DNA from: JAAYBY01 sp964654125
GTDB taxonomy: Bacteria; Bacillota; Clostridia; Saccharofermentanales; UBA5734
Reading direction: 5' to 3'
Length of the DNA: 42,207 bases
NCBI GenBank assembly: GCA_964654125.1
Contig: CAZZGG010000013.1
Span: forward strand, 1 to 42,207
In this document: one piece after another, positions 1-8,471 of the stretch
Numbering within the stretch: position 1 is the first letter of the stretch
Layout: every line of letters starts with the position of its first letter
The notes under the pieces: model-generated
Databases searched by the model: none
Told to the model about the DNA's origin: nothing
Seen by the model: only the letters and a program-made list of their open reading frames with translations
Translations under genes and position numbers: made by a program

Positions 1-14
1 CATAATTGCAGCAT

Positions 15-1325
15 TCAATCCCAGTCTGCCTGATCCGGCCCGGCATCCATCAGCTGCAAGATCAGCCGATCATTTTCTTGTGAGCAGGAGCGGGCAAAAA
101 AACCATAGTTTTGCACAGTCAGGGCCGGATCACTTGTGACAAAGCCATCACCCGGTTGGACCACAAGATCCGCCAGAGCCAGTTCTGCCGCCAGGCAGGC
201 TGCTGCTGTACAGGAATAAAGCTTTAAGGCACAGGAAGCTTTGGCACCATCACAAATAATTCCAGCCAGATTGGCCAGGGTGTTCTGTAAAGAAAATTCG
301 ATTCTGGCCAAGTCTCCGCTCTGCAACAGGACCAGCCCGCAGCTGGCCCCGGCCGCAGCTGCCAGGGCCCCGCAAAGAGAGGACAGACTGCCTGTTCGCT
401 CCTTGATGTAAATCGTCACCAGATGACTGAGAGCCACGGCCTGGCGCAGCTTATGCTGCGCTAAGCCTTTTTCTTTGGCCACAACTATCAAGGGAACGAC
501 CGCACCCAACCCCTGATTGCCACTGCCGGAATTGGCTATGACATCAAAGGGCGCACCAGCCATTCTGGCATCGCAGGCGGCTGCTGTGCAGGCAGCGCTC
601 AAAGTTGATCCAATCAGGCCAAATCTAGCTGTCTTTTGCCTGTGCCAGATCGTCTGCCCCACCTTGAGGCCATAATCAACCAGCAGGCCTTCTTGACTGA
701 TGCTTTGGCCTAAAAAGATACTCTCATCCAGCAAGGAGAGCTCCACCAGGGGATAGTGGCAGGCAAAGTCATAAAGATCTGCCAGCGTCACATCAGTCCA
801 GTTACTGGCAGCAATCTTTTGTGTGTTAGCGGCCTGGTCTTGTTTGACCAGGGTCTGGCCATCCACTTCAAGCAAGCTGAGATCAGTGTGGTTTTTTTGG
901 CAGATTAGCCTGACTTTATTTTCCTGGCTAACCAGCCTGATCTCAATATAAACCGGGTCCTGGCCGGGTTTGATCCTGACCTTAACCAGACCAGATTGAG
1001 CCAGCTCTTGGGCTGCCTTCATTTTTGCTGGCGGCAGGCCGGCAAAAACAGCCAGACCAGCGGCCGGGTCACCAGCCACAAAGCCCAGGGCAGCTGCATA
1101 AGCCGGGCCAGCCAGCTTAAGGCCCGGTATTTGTACAGCAGCTGCATTTTTGTAGATATTAACACTCAACCAAACTGTCATTTCCAGTAGCTGCCCGGAG
1201 CAGTGCCTGGCCGCCCTGGCCGCAGCCAGGCCAATTGCCGCCGGTTCCGTACAACCTCTTGACCTGGCCAGCTTATTTTCCAGTTCCTGCCTGAGCCAGG
1301 CCTGCATATCAGTCTTGCTTTTCAT
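15..1325 (-). CDS. UPF0597 / CyuA-type L-cysteine desulfidase family protein
   Basis: This 436-residue protein belongs to the UPF0597 (YhaM/CyuA) family, related to the alpha domain of iron-sulfur L-serine dehydratases. The E. coli member is also 436 residues long and degrades cysteine to pyruvate, sulfide and ammonia. The family signature GCTEPAAIG is near residue 26. A second conserved segment, GSGNQGLG, lies mid-protein, and GIICDGAKASCALK lies near the C-terminus; its cysteines probably ligate an Fe-S cluster (family knowledge). The ATG at 1325 overlaps the end of the DUF4838 gene by 17 bases; an in-frame ATG at 1307 is possible. A longer frame from a TTG at 1502 only reads through the neighbour. 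It is the last gene of the region 1 operon, where it would deaminate or desulfurate a small amino-acid product. The exact substrate is not shown by the sequence. Confidence 0.85.
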   Translation of the reverse strand: MKSKTDMQAWLRQELENKLARSRGCTEPAAIGLAAARAARHCSGQLLEMTVWLSVNIYKNAAAVQIPGLKLAGPAYAAALGFVAGDPAAGLAVFAGLPPAKMKAAQELAQSGLVKVRIKPGQDPVYIEIRLVSQENKVRLICQKNHTDLSLLEVDGQTLVKQDQAANTQKIAASNWTDVTLADLYDFACHYPLVELSLLDESIFLGQSISQEGLLVDYGLKVGQTIWHRQKTARFGLIGSTLSAACTAAACDARMAGAPFDVIANSGSGNQGLGAVVPLIVVAKEKGLAQHKLRQAVALSHLVTIYIKERTGSLSSLCGALAAAAGASCGLVLLQSGDLARIEFSLQNTLANLAGIICDGAKASCALKLYSCTAAACLAAELALADLVVQPGDGFVTSDPALTVQNYGFFARSCSQENDRLILQLMDAGPDQADWD

Positions 1326-3372
1326 TGCGGTAAGCCCGGCATCTGCTGATAACATCGCGCAACTGGGTCCGGGCCAGGCCATCTTTACAAAACATGACCG
1401 GCTTGGGAAACTCAAAGCCCAGCGGCATATAGTAGCTTTCCATCCGGGCGGCCAGATCTTCCACGCGCCGGAAGATGTCTGAGCCAGGCCTGTTTTGCCC
1501 AAGAGCTCTATGATAAGCCACCAGTTCTGTCATTAAGGCCATGGTATCCCGGCCATAAAGTAGCTGGCGTTGATCTTCGGCCAAGCGGAACTCAATCCCA
1601 ACATTTTTCTCCAGCTTGACCAGATCGGTCGGATTAAGAGCTTTTTTCAGCTGGCCCGGCTTGCTGCGGGCCTGGTTTTTCTCCTGCCAAAGACAAGCTT
1701 GGACGATCTCAAGGGCCTGATCCAGCAGCTGGACCGACTCCCGGCCCTGCCTGACCAGCTGTTCCTGGCTGCCAAAATGTAGATCCAGTTTCAGCTCAGC
1801 CTGCGGCTTTTGTCCATCCCACATCATCAGTTGGGACAAGACACTGCTGTCAGCCCAGGAACGCCAACTGCCGCAATGGGCCCAGGCCTTTTCAACCAGC
1901 CCGTAAGCTTCCTCCAGCTGCTGGGCAAACCCGCCATACCAATTCTGGAAATACTCTTGCACTAGAGCTTTGCTGTCAGAGCTGGTGTCCCAGGCCAGTT
2001 CAGCATAGAGCACATGGTTTAAAGTGCGCATGCCCCAGTTGAAAATAGGCAGATGCATATAGGTAATAGCCCTGATACCAACCTTGTAAAAGTCTGGCAG
2101 ATCGCGGCTGATTCTCCGGGTAAAAACCAAAGGTAGATCTTCAAACTTGGACACATTATAATACTCGCCTATGATCACGGGCAGCTTTGGTTCCAGTTGA
2201 CACCAACCGGTCAGGTTCTGGGCAAAATACTTGTTATCCGGACAGATAGGATCAAAATAGTCATGGGCATAACACCTGGTGATGGGGTAAAAGACAACCA
2301 GATCGCCAGCAGCCAACAGCTGGGGCGGGATGGGCCGGGAGGGCGGCTCAATCGTTGCAGTTCCACCATAGGCGCACATGATCAGCTCCACCTGATGGTC
2401 CAAGTGGCCTTGTGCGACTGCCCTGTTGACATGGTCGCGCAGGACAGTCAGCAAAAAGACGGCCTGGTCTGAATTGTTGCCAATCTTTTGACAGCCGGCA
2501 CAGCTGCAGGTCTGGCCCCAGGTGTCAAAGCCCCAGACATCGATGCGGCGGGCATTTTGCCAGGCACCAGCCAGCAGCTGGACAAACTCCCGGCCCAGGA
2601 ATTCTTGCAGATCAGGGTTGCTGACACAAAACTGGGTGTTCAAGGCTGTCTCTTGACTGCGCTGGCCGTCTGGCGGCAGGCCATACCAGTCTGCATGTTC
2701 TTCCCACATGGTCTTGCCACTGGCCAGTATCCGGGCCGGATCTAGGATTTTTTCAAAAATATGGCCACCTGTTTTAAACTTCATGCCCAGCTTATTTTGC
2801 AAAGCACTGGTGTAGTGGCGGTCAGTTGAGACATTGAGGCGGTTTTTGGCCATCCAGAGCCAGATGTCAGCCGAATCTTTCAGATAACCTTCAAAGTCAA
2901 AACCCCGGCCCTGGTCCAAATCTGGTTGATATGTCCTTTTACCCTCCGGCAAAGCCAGTTCCTGACGGACCGGCGCAGCAATCTCGCCCACCAGGCCCGG
3001 GCTGTACCAGCGCCAGCCCTGTAGTTTTAGAAGATGATAGGCACCATATAAAGCCCCAGTCCGGCCCTGCCCTCTAATCTCCAGTCCAGTGGCGGTTTTT
3101 TCCAGGCTGTAGCCATCAGCCAGGCTGCCTTCAGCCTGGACGGATAAGCTGATATTACAGGCACCAGCCAGTTTTTCTGAAGCAATAGTTATCTTTGCCG
3201 CCGGCAGGGTCCTTTGCAGATAATCCTGCAGCTCTGTGGCTGCAAAAGCCAGGGTGCATTGATCAGCAGCTGCCAGATCATGCCTGAAGTCAAGCTGCTC
3301 TTCCATACCAGCCCAGACCTTGTGGTACTCCCCAGCATCTGGGTAAGCCAGTACAATCCTTATATCCTGCAT
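1309..3372 (-). CDS. DUF4838 protein, GH67-like putative glycoside hydrolase
   Basis: The protein has 687 residues and no signal peptide, so it is probably cytoplasmic. The N-terminal 130 residues resemble the alpha-glucuronidase (GH67) N-domain that precedes many TIM-barrel glycosidases, with motifs such as YGAYHLLKLQGWRWYSPG. The central part matches DUF4838, with GFDTWGQTCSCAGC near residue 285 and IMCAYGGTATIEPP soon after. DUF4838 proteins are common in glycan-degradation loci, but their reaction is mostly undefined. A GAGG ribosome binding site lies about 10 bases before the ATG. It sits between the amidohydrolase and the CyuA-like gene and would act on an imported oligosaccharide or glycoconjugate (inference). 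I did not identify catalytic carboxylates with certainty. Confidence 0.8.
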   Translation of the reverse strand: MQDIRIVLAYPDAGEYHKVWAGMEEQLDFRHDLAAADQCTLAFAATELQDYLQRTLPAAKITIASEKLAGACNISLSVQAEGSLADGYSLEKTATGLEIRGQGRTGALYGAYHLLKLQGWRWYSPGLVGEIAAPVRQELALPEGKRTYQPDLDQGRGFDFEGYLKDSADIWLWMAKNRLNVSTDRHYTSALQNKLGMKFKTGGHIFEKILDPARILASGKTMWEEHADWYGLPPDGQRSQETALNTQFCVSNPDLQEFLGREFVQLLAGAWQNARRIDVWGFDTWGQTCSCAGCQKIGNNSDQAVFLLTVLRDHVNRAVAQGHLDHQVELIMCAYGGTATIEPPSRPIPPQLLAAGDLVVFYPITRCYAHDYFDPICPDNKYFAQNLTGWCQLEPKLPVIIGEYYNVSKFEDLPLVFTRRISRDLPDFYKVGIRAITYMHLPIFNWGMRTLNHVLYAELAWDTSSDSKALVQEYFQNWYGGFAQQLEEAYGLVEKAWAHCGSWRSWADSSVLSQLMMWDGQKPQAELKLDLHFGSQEQLVRQGRESVQLLDQALEIVQACLWQEKNQARSKPGQLKKALNPTDLVKLEKNVGIEFRLAEDQRQLLYGRDTMALMTELVAYHRALGQNRPGSDIFRRVEDLAARMESYYMPLGFEFPKPVMFCKDGLARTQLRDVISRCRAYRNEKQD

Positions 3373-3400
3373 TATATTTTTTCCTCTTTTTCATTTTTCT

Positions 3401-4261
3401 TTAGGGCACCAGATCAAGGGCATTGCCGGCATAGATCCGGGCCAGGACTGCAGCAGGCAGGTCCAGGCTAGCCAGCAGCTCCTGATGGATGTTTAAGAAC
3501 ATGTCCCGGCCATAAAGCACCCGCTCCTGGTATTTGATTAAGAACTCCCGCGTGTAGCCAGGGTCGCGGGCCAGGGCATTATGGCCTGATCCAGCTGATA
3601 TATCACAGTAAAGATTAGGATACAGGTCGAGCAGCTCAGCTAGCCGGCCACCGGATCCGACCGGTCCTTTGGGGTAGGCCTGGGTTAAATGCTGGCCATC
3701 AGCTGAGATATGGGCCCAAAAGCCCGGCGCATGGCCGATGAAATTCGTCTCTGGACAGGCTGCCAGGGCCCGGGCCAAGGCCTCTATCCCGCCGCCATAC
3801 CACCAGTTGGGCCGGGGCCAACCCTGGCCCGGACCCAGTTCATAGTCCAAATGAACCAGAACCGGCAGACCCAGCCGGCCGCACAGTTTAAACATCCGTA
3901 AAGCATCTGGATTGTCATAGGTCATGCGTAGTTTCAGCTCACCGTAAACACGCACACCATAGGTGGCAACAGCCGCCTTGAGCAGCTCTTCAGCTTCCGG
4001 CCGGCGCGGGTCCGGGGCATAGCCTAGGATAAAGCGGTCCGGTGCTTTTTGGGCAAAGTCCAGACAGCTGCTAAACGGAATCGGGCCATACTTATCCCCG
4101 GCATTGGGCATGAATTGGAGGTTTTGTGGACTATACTCGTCCTGTGGCGCCTCCCAGCTTAAAAGCCAGGTCTTGGCGATGCCTAATTCAGCCATATTGG
4201 CCAGAGTTTTATTGAGGTCATGACCCAACCAGTTGGGATGGTTGTGACAATCTATCCGCAT
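3401..4261 (-). CDS. Amidohydrolase-2 family metal-dependent hydrolase
   Basis: This 286-residue protein has the TIM-barrel amidohydrolase layout. The HxH metal motif (DCHNH, H6 and H8) is right at the start. A mid-protein histidine lies in FIGHAPGFW, and an aspartate in YGRDMF near residue 260. This is the pattern of the Amidohydro_2 (PF04909) group, which includes sugar-acid lactonases and decarboxylases as well as deacylases. An AGAGGTG ribosome binding site precedes the ATG. The gene begins 15 bases after the aminotransferase stop, so the two are co-transcribed. In this operon it could open a lactone, remove an acyl group or hydrolyse an amide; the sequence does not decide between these. 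Confidence 0.8.
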   Translation of the reverse strand: MRIDCHNHPNWLGHDLNKTLANMAELGIAKTWLLSWEAPQDEYSPQNLQFMPNAGDKYGPIPFSSCLDFAQKAPDRFILGYAPDPRRPEAEELLKAAVATYGVRVYGELKLRMTYDNPDALRMFKLCGRLGLPVLVHLDYELGPGQGWPRPNWWYGGGIEALARALAACPETNFIGHAPGFWAHISADGQHLTQAYPKGPVGSGGRLAELLDLYPNLYCDISAGSGHNALARDPGYTREFLIKYQERVLYGRDMFLNIHQELLASLDLPAAVLARIYAGNALDLVP

Positions 4262-4276
4262 TGTTTTTCACCTCTT

Positions 4277-5599
4277 TTATTTATGGCTGAAAAAGTGCCA
4301 GACACCCAGGCCTGGCGGATCGCCCGGATCATCAAGTAAGAGATCCTGATAGCCCTCTGCAGCCTTGCGGAAGGCCTGGGCATATTCTGCGATTTGCTCT
4401 GGCCGGTAATGTTTGAACCAGGGAATGGAAAAGGCCCGTGCGGCAAACTTTTCACTGACCGGCAAGGACTGATCGAACTCCCTGACATCCCGGACTGAAT
4501 TGGCAATCCTGGTCGGCCGGCCATGGCCATAAATATCACAAGTCTGCAGGAGTGGGTGGGTGTGCAGGGCAGCATTGGCACCCGGCCAGCTGGGACAGCC
4601 TTCAGCATTGACCGCCTCAACAAAGCGGGTCAGGGAAAGACCACCCAGTTGCTCAGGCCGGTAGATACCGCGGGCTCCATACCAGCCGGCCATGTTGCTG
4701 CCTGTTCTTTCGTCGACCCGATGGGCTTTGATCCCGGGCACCCCATCCAGCAGGTCCCAGAAATAGTTAAGTGCCTGGCGGATCTCCCGGCAGCGTTCAT
4801 CGTAATACTTCAGCTGGACCCGGCCCACGGCCGAGCTCATCTGGTGCATGCGGTACTTGTAACCGCCCAGGGGCAGCTTGATATAGGGCTTTAAGTCTTC
4901 AGTCTGGATATTCTCATTGAATCTGCCATAATGCCCCAAAGCGATGGCTCTTTCATAAATCTCCCGGTCATTGGTCACCAGCATGCCCGCTTCGCCGACT
5001 GCCAGGGATTTGCCGCTCATCAAGGACATGGCAGCCACATCACCGAAAGTACCTAGTTTTTTGCCCTTGTAAAGGCCGCCCTGGGCATGTGAGACATCTT
5101 CAATAACTTTCAGCTTATGCCGTCTGGCAATGTCCATAATGGCATCCATATCAGCCGGATGGCCCAGATAGTGCACAACCAGGATGGCCCTGGTCTCATT
5201 TGTGATCCTGTGTTCAATGTCTGCCGGATCAAGGCAAAGCGTGTCCGGATCGATATCGGCAAAGACAACCGTGCCGCCCAGTGAGAAAACCGGCAGGGCT
5301 GAAGCCCAGTAGGTGCTGGCCGGACAGATCATCTCAGTGCCGACACCCAGTTTACAGCCAAACATGGCTGCCTGCAGGGCAGCAGTGCCGTTGTTAAAGC
5401 CCAGGGCATAATCAGTGCCCTGCCAGCTCTTGAATTCTTCTTCAAAGGCCATAGTCACATCCAGGCCAGACATGGCGGCTCTTCTTAAAACATCCAGCAC
5501 CGCCGCTTCATCTTCTGCTGTTATAATGGGCCAGGAAAACATATTACCCGGTTCTTGCCGGACAGCCTTGGGGCCACCAAATAAAGCCAATTTCTCCAT
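4277..5599 (-). CDS. DegT/DnrJ/EryC1/StrS-family PLP aminotransferase
   Basis: The 440-residue protein is a sugar aminotransferase of fold type I. The PLP-binding pattern is complete: the GFNNGTAALQAA phosphate loop (about residues 67-78), D168 in VIEDVSHAQ, and the Schiff-base lysine K197 in SGKSLAVGEAG. Family members transfer an amino group between glutamate or glutamine and a keto-sugar or keto-cyclitol; the N-terminus resembles AHBA-synthase-like members. A GGAG ribosome binding site precedes the ATG, and the stop of the upstream isomerase gene is 2 bases away. Next to a Gfo/Idh/MocA dehydrogenase, a natural pairing is dehydrogenation and (de)amination at one sugar carbon, as known for kanosamine (NtdC/NtdA) and scyllo-inosamine. 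Here the direction may be catabolic (inference). Confidence 0.87.
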   Translation of the reverse strand: MEKLALFGGPKAVRQEPGNMFSWPIITAEDEAAVLDVLRRAAMSGLDVTMAFEEEFKSWQGTDYALGFNNGTAALQAAMFGCKLGVGTEMICPASTYWASALPVFSLGGTVVFADIDPDTLCLDPADIEHRITNETRAILVVHYLGHPADMDAIMDIARRHKLKVIEDVSHAQGGLYKGKKLGTFGDVAAMSLMSGKSLAVGEAGMLVTNDREIYERAIALGHYGRFNENIQTEDLKPYIKLPLGGYKYRMHQMSSAVGRVQLKYYDERCREIRQALNYFWDLLDGVPGIKAHRVDERTGSNMAGWYGARGIYRPEQLGGLSLTRFVEAVNAEGCPSWPGANAALHTHPLLQTCDIYGHGRPTRIANSVRDVREFDQSLPVSEKFAARAFSIPWFKHYRPEQIAEYAQAFRKAAEGYQDLLLDDPGDPPGLGVWHFFSHK

Positions 5600-5601
5600 T
5601 A

Positions 5602-6498
5602 TTATTTACTCCTTTTTTGATCTTCTTCCGTCTCCCGGGCCAGATCTGCTAAAACACTCCTGATATAAGCCAGATCCTGGCGGGCATACCATTCCCTGTC
5701 ACCGCTGCGTGGAGATTCAAGGCAAACAGGGCCCTGATAACCACTAGCGATCAAGGCACGCAATAGTTCCTTGTGATTGATATCACCATCGGCCAGACCG
5801 CATCTGATCCTGGCCTGGCCCACTCCAATTGAATTTTTTAAATGAACATAGGCTATGCTTTGACCAAGCAGATCAATCACCTCTGCAGGCGGGCCTATCC
5901 CGCTAAAATAAACCAGATTGCCATAATCAAGATTGATGCCGATGTTTTTGCTGCCAGCCAGCTGGACAAGTCTTAAGGCGGCTTCCGGCCGGTCATGCAG
6001 GTAGAGCATATGGGTTTCCAAAGCCAGCCTCACACCCAGCCCTTGGATTTTTTCCGCCAGCTGGGCCAGTCCCGCACCGGCTCTTTGCCAGTGCCAGGGC
6101 CAGGCTGCTGCTGAACCGTGCAGCTCATAGCTGGTATAGGGAAGATCCGCTACCTTGTTTCTTAGTTCCGGTAAGAATAGATTGGCTAGGGGCAGTTCAA
6201 ACCTGTCCCGGACCAGCTGGCAAAATTGCCAGACTTTTTCAATTTCCCTCTCGCGGGCTGCGTCATCTGCCAGGAAAAGGTCGGGGCTGGGGCAGGCCAG
6301 GACCAGGTGCCTTAAGCCACTTTGCTCCTGATATTTTTTAACCCTGTCCAGGTAGCTTTGGCTGCTTTCTTTTACCTGCCTGTCCTGGCTGCGCAGCTCA
6401 ATGCCGTCAAAGCCCCATTCGGCTGCCTTTTGGCAGGCCCGGGCCAAGCTCTGGCCTTGTTCACAGTAGTTAATATGCATGATGACTGGCAATTGCAT
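5602..6498 (-). CDS. Sugar phosphate isomerase/epimerase-like TIM-barrel protein
   Basis: This 298-residue protein belongs to the xylose-isomerase-like TIM-barrel (AP_endonuc_2) family. Metal ligands expected in the family are visible: a glutamate in LALETHMLY (about residue 155), an aspartate in GINLDYGNLVYF, a histidine in YVHLKNS and a glutamate in VCLESPRSG (about residue 258). Such enzymes isomerise or epimerise keto-sugars, or act on 3-keto-glycosides and inosose. It has an AGAGGA ribosome binding site and starts 19 bases after the true (out-of-frame) stop of the oxidoreductase at 6518, which supports tight operon packing. Working with a Gfo/Idh/MocA oxidoreductase is a recurrent arrangement in inositol and keto-glycoside metabolism. 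Confidence 0.82.
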   Translation of the reverse strand: MQLPVIMHINYCEQGQSLARACQKAAEWGFDGIELRSQDRQVKESSQSYLDRVKKYQEQSGLRHLVLACPSPDLFLADDAAREREIEKVWQFCQLVRDRFELPLANLFLPELRNKVADLPYTSYELHGSAAAWPWHWQRAGAGLAQLAEKIQGLGVRLALETHMLYLHDRPEAALRLVQLAGSKNIGINLDYGNLVYFSGIGPPAEVIDLLGQSIAYVHLKNSIGVGQARIRCGLADGDINHKELLRALIASGYQGPVCLESPRSGDREWYARQDLAYIRSVLADLARETEEDQKRSK

Positions 6499-6517
6499 TC
6501 TGTCCTCTTTTCTGCTC

Positions 6518-6613
6518 TTACTGTTTGAGCACGATTTTCTGGCCGCTGCTGGCTGATTGATAAGCTGCCGTGATCAGCTCTAAAGCACGGCGCCCTTCCT
6601 CTTCATCTACCAG
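6518..6613 (-). pseudogene. Displaced C-terminal tail of the oxidoreductase gene
   Basis: In the frame ending with TAA at 6518-6520, the 31 codons from 6613 down to 6521 encode a peptide beginning LVDEEEGRRALELI and ending GQKIVLKQ. This is the usual C-terminal helix of Gfo/Idh/MocA dehydrogenases. It follows directly on the last in-frame residues of the main frame (ILADENP). It has no start or ribosome binding site of its own. It is therefore the real 3' end of the gene, separated by a one-base frameshift. Confidence 0.8.
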
Positions 6614-7548
6614 GGGTTTTCATCGGCAAGGATGGCTCTAATCATGTCCTGCAGCTGTAATCTGTGTCCCTGGCTGTCAAATGCGGCCGGATCGCTGGCT
6701 GTCCCGGGCAAGGGGTCAGGCTGCTTTGCTAATTTACTTTGTTTTTGCCCAGACAATTCCCAGCCTGTGATCCGATCTTCTTCCAGCCTGATACTACCCT
6801 GCGTGCCGTTTATTTCCAGCCTTCTGGCAGAGCCGGGCCAGACAGATGTGGTGGCCTGGATCACGCCCAAAGCCCCGTTTTGAAACTCCAGGACTGCTGC
6901 CAGGGTGTCTTCCACTGCGATGGGATGGGCCAGGGTCGCACTAGTGGCATAGACTGACCGGACCGGACCCATCAGGTGGAGCAGCAGGTCCACGCCGTGG
7001 ATGCCCTGGTTGATCAGGGCTCCGCCGCCATCCATTTGCCAGGTCCCGCGCCAGCCGCCCTGCCTGTAATACTCCTCCGAGCGGTGATATTTCATATAGA
7101 CATCACCACTCACCAGCCGGCCCAGCCGGCCTGCTGCTAAAGCTGCCCGGCTTTGCCGGACAGCATCTGTGAAACGCAGCTGGGAGATTACAGTCAGTTT
7201 GACGCCAGCTGCCCGGCAGGCGGCAATTATTGCATCTGCCTCCGGCAGATTTAAGGCCATGGGTTTTTCCACAACAATATGCTTGCCGGCCTGGGCCGCC
7301 TGGATGGCCTGACGGGCATGCAGGCCGCTGGGTGTGCAGATGGAGATGACATCAACAGCCGGGTTTTCTAAAAGACTGGCCAGGTCGGCTAGGGCAGGCA
7401 CGCGGTAACGGGCAGCAAAGGCCTGCCTGGCCGCCTCGTTAGGGTCTGCAGCTGCAATAAGCCTGGCTTGATCCAGGCCCAGGATGGCCCGGGCATGATA
7501 ATCGGCAATCATACCACAACCACTGATGGCAAAACCTAATCTTTCCAC
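6607..7548 (-). CDS. Gfo/Idh/MocA-family oxidoreductase, 3' end frameshifted
   Basis: The open frame encodes 313 residues of an NAD(P)-dependent sugar or cyclitol dehydrogenase. It shows the Rossmann motif SGCGMIADYHA (about residues 9-19), the EKP motif at E94-K95-P96 with the catalytic lysine, and GIHGVDLLLH with D187 and H191. The start is a GTG at 7548 with a GAGGAAGAAGAG ribosome binding site. The frame stops early at 6607. The missing last part of the family (EEGRRALELITAAYQSA and beyond) is encoded immediately downstream in another frame, ending at 6518. One extra base in the four-base G run at 6613-6616 (plus strand) would join them into a 343-residue protein of normal length. The cause may be a sequencing error or a real recent mutation. 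The role is probably oxidation at one sugar carbon ahead of the aminotransferase or isomerase. Confidence 0.85.
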   Translation of the reverse strand: MERLGFAISGCGMIADYHARAILGLDQARLIAAADPNEAARQAFAARYRVPALADLASLLENPAVDVISICTPSGLHARQAIQAAQAGKHIVVEKPMALNLPEADAIIAACRAAGVKLTVISQLRFTDAVRQSRAALAAGRLGRLVSGDVYMKYHRSEEYYRQGGWRGTWQMDGGGALINQGIHGVDLLLHLMGPVRSVYATSATLAHPIAVEDTLAAVLEFQNGALGVIQATTSVWPGSARRLEINGTQGSIRLEEDRITGWELSGQKQSKLAKQPDPLPGTASDPAAFDSQGHRLQLQDMIRAILADENPW

Positions 7549-7568
7549 CTCTTCTTCCTCCTCTGGCC

Positions 7569-8369
7569 TTAGTTCCAGCTGAGCAGCCGGATCAGGCTGT
7601 CTGGATCTTCCTTGATTACTGTATGGGCCGGGCTGTTCTGGTTAGCCCGGTACTTGATGATGGTCTGATAAGGCGGTTTCAGCGCCACCGGACCAAAGCC
7701 GGCTTTATTTTCTTTGAACTTATGCAGGGCCCGGGCAGCACCTTCCCGGATCAGCTCGCGGGCAACCTCCGGATGCAGATGGACAGCAGCCAGATTCTTA
7801 GCCCGGTAGCCATCACAGTCGTATTCAGCACCACTGCCTGGATTGGTACCTTCCTTGACTGCCACTGTAACCAGTCCGGGCGCCAGGGCGGCAGCTTCTT
7901 TAGTCAGAGCCAAATCACCACTGGCAAAGATAGTGGGCAGGCCCAGGGAGGCTGCAGTCAGCGCAAAAAGCCCGAACTCACCAACTGAGATTCCGTTTAA
8001 AAGCTGATCCAGCTTGTCAAACCAGCCTGTATGAGCAATGTGGGCATACTCGGTGCCGGCCTTGGCATGCTGGCCGACAAAAGCGATCGCATCGAAACTT
8101 TGCTCCAGACCATAGCTGGCATCTGTGAAACCACGGATATAGCGGGTTCTTTTATCGAGCAGACTGTGCCAGATGCCGCCATAGCCATGACCGTCAGCCA
8201 CATAAATTTCTGCGGCACCAGCAGCATAAAAACCTTCAATCGCAGCATTTACTTCTCTGGTCAGCAACTCCTGGCCCTGGGCATAATATCTGCCTTGTGG
8301 TGTGACCCAGTTATCGTGGTCAAGCACCCCACAGACGCCTTCCATATCTGTCATGATATAAATCCGCAA
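7569..8369 (-). CDS. M55-family D-aminopeptidase-like protein (DppA type)
   Basis: The 266-residue protein is a member of peptidase family M55. In B. subtilis DppA, a decameric zinc D-aminopeptidase, the ligands form the same pattern seen here: D8 and E10 in MTDMEG, H61 in ADGHG, H101 in GQHA and E131 in SVGEFG. All are present, so the enzyme should be active. The start is a TTG at 8369, supported by a GGGGAGG ribosome binding site 8 bases upstream and by alignment with family N-termini (MKIYISxDMEG). It follows the binding protein gene after a strong hairpin. Its presence in an uptake operon suggests the imported compound carries an amino-acyl or D-amino-acid part, or that a related amide is cleaved (inference). 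Confidence 0.88.
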   Translation of the reverse strand: MRIYIMTDMEGVCGVLDHDNWVTPQGRYYAQGQELLTREVNAAIEGFYAAGAAEIYVADGHGYGGIWHSLLDKRTRYIRGFTDASYGLEQSFDAIAFVGQHAKAGTEYAHIAHTGWFDKLDQLLNGISVGEFGLFALTAASLGLPTIFASGDLALTKEAAALAPGLVTVAVKEGTNPGSGAEYDCDGYRAKNLAAVHLHPEVARELIREGAARALHKFKENKAGFGPVALKPPYQTIIKYRANQNSPAHTVIKEDPDSLIRLLSWN

Positions 8370-8395
8370 AAAGATCGCCTCCCCAAAGCTGGCAA

Positions 8396-8432
8396 GTGGG
8401 CAGCCCGGGCTTTTTCAGCCTGGACTGCCCAC
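8396..8432 (-). other. Intercistronic hairpin after binding-protein gene
   Basis: The arms GTGGGCAG and CTGCCCAC extend inward through GGCT/AGCC with two non-Watson-Crick positions, closing on a GAAAA loop. No U-run follows on the minus strand, so it is not a typical full terminator. It lies between the binding protein stop (8472) and the M55 gene. It probably protects the 3' end of the upstream message or partly reduces downstream expression. Confidence 0.65.
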
Positions 8433-8471
8433 CTTTCATCCATTCAAATATTCATTTTTACTCTTGCTGGC

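Noticed and set aside
1326..1502. N-terminal extension of the CyuA-like gene from a TTG at 1502
   Set aside because: The 59 extra residues read through the DUF4838 gene, are not conserved, and the family length of 436 fits the start at 1325.
4252..4623. 123-codon minus-strand open frame
   Set aside because: Overlaps the aminotransferase gene in another frame; composition is the shadow of that gene.
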